Under the pieces are notes generated by a model that worked only from the letters and a program-made list of their open reading frames with translations, did not search any database and was not told the origin of the DNA. Below are positions 57,155-64,000 of a DNA stretch of 64,000 nucleotides, in pieces (the stretch's first letter is position 1; each line of letters begins with the position of its first letter). Origin of the DNA: Micractinium sp. NFX-FRZ (taxonomy: Eukaryota; Chlorophyta; Trebouxiophyceae; Chlorellales; Chlorellaceae); contig JAPTJF010000276.1 in NCBI GenBank assembly GCA_029339195.1, forward strand, positions 1-64,000, read 5' to 3'. Both the position numbers and the translations under genes were made by a program.

Positions 57155-58987
57155 GCACCTGCCGACAGCAGGGCGACAGCGCCGGCACTGCCCGTCTGTC
57201 AGCGCTCGTGCGGCCTGCCTGCCGTCATGACCAACGCTGCCGCCGCCCAAGAACAACGCTGTCGCGGGTTGAGAGGCCCGGGCGCGCTGTGTGTGTGCTG
57301 CACCTGCGCCCCCAAGACTGGGGCGCGGCGTGAGTGACACGGGTGCTGCCTGCGCCGCTGCCCGCGCCACTTCCTGCCCCTCCACCCACGCCTGCCTCAA
57401 ACCTGACCTGACCTGCCACCCTCCTGTGTTGGGGTGCCCGCCACTTGACACACACACCCCGCACTATGCCGCCCGCACCTCACCTCACCCCGCCTCACCT
57501 CGCCTGCACCCCTCACACAACGTATGCCCTCCCTCACTGCTGTGCCTCAAACTTGATCTACAACACACCACGTCGCGCCCGGCGCCCGGCGCCCGGTTAG
57601 GCCGGCCCCCAGCCTGCACCTCCTCTCACCTTTCTTTTATTGGAACGATGCCCCCCCACTTACCTTACCTGGTCAAAACGCCCCACACTCGCCCAGCTTT
57701 CAACACCAGCCCTCACTCACTTGTACTTTTCACCCGGCCCAAGCGGCGCCCTGGGCAGCCGGGGGCCCTCCACTTGCCCCCTGGATATCTGCCCCGGCAA
57801 GCTCGACTTGCGGCGGCGCCGGCCATGCAGCAGCGCGCGTCGTGTAGCGCACATCCCTGCTGCTGGGCGCTGCCGGCCCTGGCGGCAGCCCCCCCTGCTG
57901 TGCGGGGGGAGGAGCCGTCAGCTCATCTTTGTCTTCTTTTGTCCTCAACTCAAATTGCAAGCTCATGTGGCTCAACCACGCAGCGCCCACAGTTGCGGTA
58001 CGTTGTCGTGCTGGCCAGCCACTGCCTGGTGCTTTGCTGCCTCGAGGCAGCGCGGTGGCCTCAGTTACACTGTACTGCAGCCGTTGCCACTGGCAATCAG
58101 TGGGGAGAGGATCCTCGGTATCCGCGCCACAAATCTAGCCCATGCCATGCTGCGGGCCAGCCGCGTCCCGGTGCCGTGTCCTTGTCAGGTTTTCTCGTCC
58201 TGGTGCGCGTGTATGAGAAAGGGGGCGGCACTCACGTTTTCAGTTCGCGCCCAAATCTGGCACTGCCAGCCTGGCACGTGGTCCTGCAGTGCACCATGCC
58301 CTCCCTCGGCTTCCGCAGCACGTTCATTATCTACAACGTCATTACCCAGCATCCACCCCTTCACCAGCAGCACACTCCAACGAGTATAAAACGCACCCTG
58401 AACCCAAGTCTCTTGGAGGCCGGCGCCCTGTCCCATACCAACGCATCCATGTGCCCTTCAACCACCGCGCACTTGACGAGGAAGGAGCCGTGGAGCGCTG
58501 CTCTCACCGACCTGCTCGACGGTCCCACCGTGGTGGGGACCCCTTCACACACCCTTCGTGAACCCCCTGTGAAGCCCGAGCGCCCGTGCAGCCAACAGGT
58601 GATAGGGGTCAGTGTCTGAGAGCGAGCTGGACGCAGCGGGGGAGCGACAGGCTGCGCGTTGGGATGCACACTCCCGCCTGGCGCCAGTACCGGCGGCGGC
58701 GGCGGGCGGCAGGACCGTTGTCTAGGACTTCTTTGGCATGCCCCCTGGGATGGCAGCCCGCCTTGCGTGCACAGATCCTTCCCATGCATACATCCATGCA
58801 CGCTACCTCCCTTGCAATCATTTGTGGGCACCCCTTTCCTGCCCCCCGGGCTGAGAAGTACCCTCCCATACATCCTCCCATTGGCTGCCATGCACACGCT
58901 GTGCCTGCTCACACGCCTCGCTGCCCTTGTGCCGGTCCGTCATCCCAACCTCTCCCCTCCCTGGTGCAGCCAGCCGACCGCGAGGAC
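57155..58987. other. Intergenic or upstream exons of the next gene
   Basis: This 1.8-kb stretch follows the hydroxylase stop. A 442-codon open frame at 57291-58619 has codon use unlike the neighbouring genes and no family motif. Unrecognised 5' exons of the Cys-rich gene could lie here, since its first identified exon also has an upstream acceptor. TATAAAA occurs at 58385-58391. Confidence 0.4.
58385..58391 (+). promoter_or_regulatory. TATA-box-like element
   Basis: GAGTATAAAACGC lies about 600 bp upstream of the ATG at 58988. It is a possible core promoter for the Cys-rich gene if the transcript has a 5' exon or a long leader. Sequence match only. Confidence 0.3.
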
Positions 58988-59784
58988 ATGCAGGCAGCAG
59001 AGGAAATGCTGGCAGCAGAGCTGCTGGAGGCAAGCCTGGCGGAGCTGGAGTGCGCCGCTGCCGCCGCACTGCAGGCGCTGCCGGCAGCCGCCGCCACGGC
59101 TGCGCTCATTGCCGGCGGGGGCAGCGCTGCCAGCGCCGCGGCCGAGCTGGGCCGGCTGTTCCCGGGCGCCTGCAGCGTCAGCATCTGCTGCGCCGACCGC
59201 GCCTGCGGCGGCCGCCTCACGCTGAACCCCGGAGCTGGCACGTGCACCGTGCAGCGCTGCACGTGCCACGTGCCCGCGCTGGCACGCCTGGCGGCTGGCG
59301 GGCTGTGTGCCTGCCACGTGGACGGCTGCCAGCCTGGCCAACAGCTGGTGGGGTCGTTCGTGCTGCTGCTGGGTCGGGAGCTGGCGCAGAGTTATAAAGA
59401 GCAGCACGAGGTGGGTCAGGGGTGTGAGGCCGAACATGGGTGGGTGAAAGAGTCTGTGCACAATTGCTCCGAAACAGGCGGGCTGGAGTGGGGCGGGCAG
59501 TCCGGGGTAAGGCGGGGCGGGCTGCCAGGTGTGAGGTATGGGGGAGGCATAATCCCACTGTGGGCCTCTTGGCTGGACCGCCTCTCAGCCTGGCTGCCTG
59601 CTGGGATGCCGGCTGCTCACCCAGTGCCTGCCCATCTCCCCCTGCGCCGCAGGCCCTGCACAGCAGCATGGCCGCCGACCTGAGGCGCACCGGGCGGGTG
59701 GAGGCCCCACTGGCCCCCTCTCTGCTACAGCCCATCAAGGCAGCTGCCCGCAGCCTGTGGCCCAGCCCAGCCGCCGCCTGTTGA
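58988..59784 (+). CDS. Cys-rich hypothetical protein
   Basis: Exons 58988-59410 and 59653-59784 give 184 aa if the ATG at 58988 is the start. The frame is open upstream and a CAG acceptor lies about 20 nt before it, so 5' exons are likely. It begins with an acidic helix (AEEMLAAELLEASLAELE) and an Ala-rich helix. A Cys/His-rich middle follows: SICCADRACGG, TVQRCTCHVPAL, LCACHVDGCQPG. It ends with a helical LGRELAQSYKEQHE and a Pro/Ala tail. Nine Cys in about 60 residues suggest metal binding or disulfides, but no standard zinc-finger spacing fits. Family unknown. A TGTAA 133 nt after the stop supports the 3' end. Confidence 0.55.
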
Positions 59785-60969
59785 CAGGGGGCCCCGCCCC
59801 GCTGCTCGCCGCCTGAAGTGTATCCATGGCATGCCGCCTGACCGGCGAGCCGCCCCCGCCTTTCCAGACAGTTTTCCCTGCCTGCTCCTCTTGCCCTTCC
59901 CTCATGCTCAGGCACATGTAACCCCTTCCCGCATCGCCCCCCTTGAGAGTGTCCACCCGTCTTTCCGAATCACCCCCCTTGAACGTATCCGCCTGTCGCC
60001 GTTTGCGCACCGCTTCCCTGCTGCCCCACAGACTGCAGCCACTGCTCTCCTTCCCGCCGGCACCATTCCGTGCGCCCGCTTGACAGACCCCTGCGACACT
60101 TGCCGCCCTTTTGCCTCTTTCATTCAGCAACACAGTGCGCTGCACTGGCACGCTGCCTGTCCGGCCCTGCCGGCAGTGGCCCCCCCGTTCTTTCCACTGC
60201 GGCGTCCAGGTCTAATTCACACGACACATGTTGCCCTCCCACCTATCACCCCTCCCATCACTCTCTTGCCCTCATCACTCACCAATTCATGCACCCGCTC
60301 TTCACTCATCACTCCACTCAACAAAGGGTGCTAGGGTGCCTCAGGGCGGGGGTTGACCGCCACACTTGTAAGCGGGCCCTGTTGTTAGCAGCCACCTTAC
60401 CGTGTGTGTGCTCTGCCCACCAGCCCTCGCGTCTTCCGGCAAGTTTTCACGCACTCTCAGTTGTAAGCTCCTCTTCTCCCCTCACCGCGTCCCATGTACT
60501 CACACCACTGCCTTCCGCTTCATTTTGCCTCCCTGATCCCTGCACCCCTTACTTCCAAACAAGGACTGCCACACAGCAACAGAGCACGCTGGACCTCGCG
60601 TCAATTGCAACACAGCATCCGCTGCCTCTGGCAGACAGCAGCACCCCGCACTGTGCGGCACACACAGCACACGGTGCAGAGACGCCTGCGCAGCATGACA
60701 CGTGTGTGTAAGACAGATCATAAACATGAGATAGCTGTGGAACGCAGACAATAGACAAAGGGCCCAACAGGTCATAAACAGGAGAGGGCGCTGCACATTG
60801 CCTCACCCAGCCAGCTGGCAGCCAGCAGGGGGCAGCCAGCGCAGAGTGCACGGCAAGGGCGGTTTGTGCCCACAGCACAGGCAAGATCAAGTTTAGCAGG
60901 GTTGCAGGAAAAGAGGCGCGCTGGTAGCAGCGGCGCCGGCCGGGGCAGGCCAAGCAGTCGAAGCGCGCT
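59785..60969. other. Convergent intergenic region
   Basis: About 1.2 kb of C/T-rich DNA between the Cys-rich gene (+) and the coiled-coil gene (-). Besides the TGTAA at 59917 and further TGTAA copies near 60364, 60461 and 60707, nothing is recognised. Confidence 0.5.
59917..59921 (+). terminator. TGTAA signal, Cys-rich gene
   Basis: TGTAA 133 nt after the stop codon at 59784, a usual distance for a green-algal poly(A) signal. Confidence 0.5.
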
Positions 60970-63792
60970 TTAGACAATCAGCTTGGGCAGCCCCTGAGCG
61001 TCGCTGCCCATCTTGCTGCCCGCAACGCCGTCCTGCGCCTGCTCCTGCGCCTGCGCCTGCTGATCGTCCGCATCGCGCGCCCCTGCGCCGCCCATGTCGG
61101 TGGCCCCGCCGCCCAGCTGGTGCGCCTGCTGCGCCTGCTGGGCCCGCTGCGCCGCCAGCTCGGCCTGAGACACCTTGTGCTTGCCACCCACACGCTTGCT
61201 GGCAGCGACACCGATGTCCTCCTCAAAACCGGCGCCGGCAGCCGCACCCTCGGTTGCGCCGGCCGCTGCCCCGCCAGCACCTGCGCCCCCAGTTGCACTG
61301 TCGGCAGCAGCGCCGCCGGCGGCTGCGTCAGCGCCTTCTTCTTCAGCTGTGCCGCCACGCTGGCCCACCGCCGCGCCAGTCACACTACTGGCGCCGCCGC
61401 TGGTGTCGACAGCCCCGAACAGCGCGTTGATTCTAGCGTCGTCCGCCCCTGCTGCCTTGGCTGCCTCGGCAGCCTTGGCTGCGGCGGTCAGAGTGAGGGG
61501 CTTCTCTCCAGCGGAGCCGGTGTCTTGTGGGTGCAGGTGGTCGCCGGCTGCCATGCCGGCGCCGGCGCCGCGGTGTCCCGCCGCTCCCGTGCCCGCCTGC
61601 CCGCCGGCGCCCGCTGCCGCCACGCCGGCGCCGCCAGCGGTTGCAGCCTCGTCCCCAGCCCCGATTTGGTAGATGGCCTGCTGGTTGGCCAGCGCATCCG
61701 CCGCCTGCTGCTGCTTGCTGCCGGCCGCATCAGTCGCGGCCTGGCCGTCAGCAGCGCCAGAACCTCCCGTGGCCTGCGTGGCGGCGTCCGCAGACCCAGA
61801 GGCGGCGGCACCGGCCCCGTCTGCCGCAGCCAGTGCCTGGCCCAGGGTGTTGCCAATCGTGGTACCGCTCGCACTGGCGCTGTCGTCAGTGGCGGTGGCG
61901 GTGGCTGCGGCAGCGGCGGCGGCATTGTCGACGCCTGCACCCCCGGCAGCCTGCCCGGCCTGCGCTGCCCCCGCCGCGCCTTCCACTACGCCTTGCGCCG
62001 CGTCAGCGCCACCGGCGGATGCACTGCCGTCGGCACCAGCCCCCGCGGATGCTGTCGCCGCATCAGCAGCTGCATCAGCGGATGCCTGCGCTTGCCCATC
62101 CCCGTCCTCATCCGACATCGATCGCTGCTCGTCAGCTGCAGCCACGGCGGCCTGCACAGAGTTGAGCTGCCCGGCGGCCTGCGCCAGCTGCGAGGCGGAG
62201 CGCAGGGCGGGGCGCGGCGGGGCGGGGAAGCAGGTGAGGGCGGCAGGGTTAGGGCCTGGACTAGGGTTGCACCCCAGACACCTGGAGCCACAAAGACCTG
62301 GCCCACAACAGACGCCACCAGGTGTACCGCCCCCCGCCCCACACTTTGTGTTGCTTGTGTCTTCGCTGAGACGGAGGTCCACCCGCATCGTGCAACTGTG
62401 CCACGTCATCCACCGACGCCCCCCACAGCCCGGGGTCCACCCCCGTCCCAACATGCATGCATGCAAGCAGAATCAATGCTGGGCGGCGGTGCGGTGCTCC
62501 TTGCACCTTGCCCTGCAGCCCCCCTTTGCCACCTTGCTTCCCTTGCCGTCCCAGCCCCAATCCCGGTTGATGCACTTCAAAACGGGCATGCCTATCTGCC
62601 CACCTTGCCCTGCAGCTCGCCCTGTTCATCCCCCATGCGGCCCACAAGGTGAGCAACCCCGCCTGATACAGCTCAAGCAAACCCCGTGTTATACAGCTTA
62701 CAGCTCAATCAAATCCCATGTTATACAGCTTACAACTAACAAACCCGCCTTGCACAGCTCAACAGAAACCCGTGTTGGCACCAGCCCCACCTTGGCCTGC
62801 AGCTCCGCCACCTCATCCGCCATGCCCCGGCTGCGCTCAGAGCACAGCTGGGCCGCCTGCTTGGCGTTCTCAGCCTCCTTCTTCAGGCCTGCCTCCTGGT
62901 CTTGCAGCTGCAAGCAGGGTGGGTGCACGTTTGACAAGCAGTGGGATGATACAGGGCTGGGTTTTGGCAACACGAGCAGCACCCAGCTAGGCGGCGCCTC
63001 GCCGTGGCACAGGGCGTGAGGCGCCTGGCGCACCTCACAGCTTGTGGTAGCACGAGCACCAAGTGCACGAGCAACAAGTGAAGTATTTTCCAGCACCACG
63101 GAGCTCACCGTGGCCACGTCCTCGTGTGCCTAGCGCACTTCCAGTTTAGAGCAAGCATCAAACCAGCATCAACCCAACTCACCGTGGCCAGGTCTTCGTG
63201 CGCCTGGCGCAGCTCCGCTGCCTGCTTCTTCAGGGTGGCGCCTGCCGAGGCCGCCTCCCCGCCCATGGCCTCCACATTGTCCTTCATCGACTTGAGCGAC
63301 TTGCTCAGGCTGGCCTTGCCCGCCTCTGCAGTGGCGGCAAGAAACACGTGTGAAGTGTTGTCATACAATTGGGGAAAAGAACATAGCATGCCTTGCTAAT
63401 CGTGGGTGCCCCTGATCACGGAGGACGAATAGGCAGGAACCCACACTCTGCCGCCCCCCCGCACATGTCTGGCCGGCAAAAAACAGCGCAGACGAGGGCA
63501 GCACGGCGTGGCCATCCCGCCCCGCCCCCGCTGCCACACAGCACGGCGGGGCGCCCAACAAGAGCAACAAGAACCCGCCGGCGGCGCCGGCAGCGAGCCA
63601 CCCCACCGCCCGCCCTGACGCATGCCCACCTGCGCGCGCCAGCTGGTCCCGAAGTTGGTTGTTCTCGCTCTGTGCTGAGCGCAGCGCCAGCAGGGACACC
63701 GCCGCCAGGATGGCGCACACCATCATTGTGAAGGTGAGGCACAGGATGCGGACGTTTGTCTGCCGTGGCCGCGGCCGCTGGTTCAGCGACAT
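60970..63792 (-). CDS. Type II membrane coiled-coil protein with Ala/Gly-rich tail
   Basis: Exons in transcript order are 63792-63630, 63325-63183, 62907-62791 and 62187-60970; phases close to 546 aa. A basic N-terminus (MSLNQRPRPRQTNVR) precedes one strong membrane helix (ILCLTFTMMVCAILAAVSLL), so the bulk should face the lumen or the outside. Residues about 40-165 form coiled coil (SENNQLRDQL, KSLKSMKDNVEAM, ELRQAHEDLATLQDQEAGLKKE, EVAELQAKLAQAAGQLN). The remaining 370 residues are extremely Ala/Gly-rich with scattered acids and end in QGLPKLIV. Golgin-like or wall-associated proteins can have this layout, but I recognise no family. The large last exon also produces long antisense open frames, which are composition artefacts. 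An exon-end copy lies in intron 2. Confidence 0.72.
62613..62645 (-). repeat. Possible copy of exon 3 end, coiled-coil gene
   Basis: Minus-strand text reading GELQGK followed by GTGGG resembles the exon 3 end (AELQAK, then GTGGG at 62791). It does not splice in phase, so it looks like a decayed exon-end copy in intron 3. Confidence 0.5.
62665..62777. repeat. Imperfect 30-bp intronic repeats
   Basis: About three imperfect units built on ATACAGCTTACAGCTCAA, each followed by an AAACCCSTGTT-like block. They lie directly beside the donor of exon 3 of the coiled-coil gene. Confidence 0.7.
63094..63140 (-). repeat. Partial copy of exon 2 end, coiled-coil gene
   Basis: The stretch repeats 63172-63218, the last codons of exon 2 (RQAHEDLAT) and the GTGAG donor, about 80 nt further into intron 2. 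The copy carries a TAG in the corresponding frame. Confidence 0.8.
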
Positions 63793-64000
63793 GGCTGCTG
63801 CTGCTGCTGTCGGCGGTGGGATGCCGGGATAGCCTGGGAGCTGCAGAGGGGCGGTGGTGGGGTGGGACGCGGGCGGCAATTGTGGAGCAGGCAGGCAGCA
63901 GGGGGCGGGAGCGGCGGCAAGGGCAGACGGGACCGCAGCGGTCCGCCTCGGCTGCCCTACAAGCAGCACGCCGGGTCTTCAATTGGGTGTGGGAAGACAA
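63793..64000. other. Upstream region of the coiled-coil gene
   Basis: 208 bp of GC-rich 5' flank up to the window end, presumably leader and promoter. Nothing specific is recognised. Confidence 0.4.

Noticed and set aside
57291..58619. 442-codon plus-strand open frame
   Set aside because: Codon third positions are not GC-biased as in the neighbouring genes, no family motif is seen, and it starts within hydroxylase 3' flank. Probably chance, though short exons within it are not excluded.
61120..63019. Very long plus-strand open frames (510 and 448 codons) opposite the coiled-coil gene
   Set aside because: They mirror an Ala/Gly-rich GC-saturated exon. They have no motif, no splicing logic, and run through the introns of the minus-strand gene.
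1..64000. tRNA, rRNA, CRISPR arrays or transposable elements
   Set aside because: No cloverleaf boxes, rRNA cores, spaced repeat arrays, transposase/reverse-transcriptase motifs or long terminal repeats were recognised by reading. Dedicated scans were not possible.

Overview
This window is nuclear DNA of a green alga, most likely a GC-rich trebouxiophyte of the Chlorella/Coccomyxa kind. The evidence is strong GC bias in coding frames, many short introns (about 92 can be placed), SBP-box and B3 transcription factors (green-lineage families), and TGTAA polyadenylation-type signals after several stops. Nothing bacterial, viral or transposon-like was recognised.

Layout. 1-5.5 kb: two unassigned exon-like segments, then the C-terminal membrane half of a PDR/ABCG transporter (+). 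7.5-13.1 kb: a tandem pair of SBP-box transcription factors (+). 14.5-16.7 kb: a multi-pass membrane protein (-). 17.8-21.7 kb: a MYND-finger protein (+). 22.0-28.0 kb: VPS33, the Sec1/Munc18 subunit of HOPS/CORVET (-). 28.5-33.5 kb: a large low-complexity protein with a C-terminal B3 DNA-binding domain (+). 34.5-36.6 kb: plastid anthranilate synthase beta, the glutamine amidotransferase subunit (-). 37.0-42.5 kb: CCDC40/FAP172, an axonemal ruler coiled coil (+). 42.7-43.2 kb: elongation factor ELOF1 (-). 43.9-49.6 kb: AFG1-type mitochondrial AAA ATPase (+). 50.7-51.7 kb: unrecognised low-complexity protein (-). 53.3-57.2 kb: cytochrome b5-fused fatty acid 2-hydroxylase (+). 59.0-59.8 kb: Cys-rich hypothetical (+). 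61.0-63.8 kb: type II membrane coiled-coil protein with a long Ala/Gly-rich tail (-).

These are independent housekeeping and regulatory genes in alternating divergent and convergent pairs. They do not form a pathway cluster. Exon models were built by hand from splice sites. For all complete genes the exon phases close exactly, which is the main support for the models.

The most unusual signal is architectural. In at least seven genes a short stretch spanning an exon edge (exon end plus splice site, or the stop codon) has a diverged second copy close by in the neighbouring intron or 3' UTR. GC-AG introns are also unusually frequent (about 7 of 92), and one SBP paralogue has switched donor type relative to its tandem sister.
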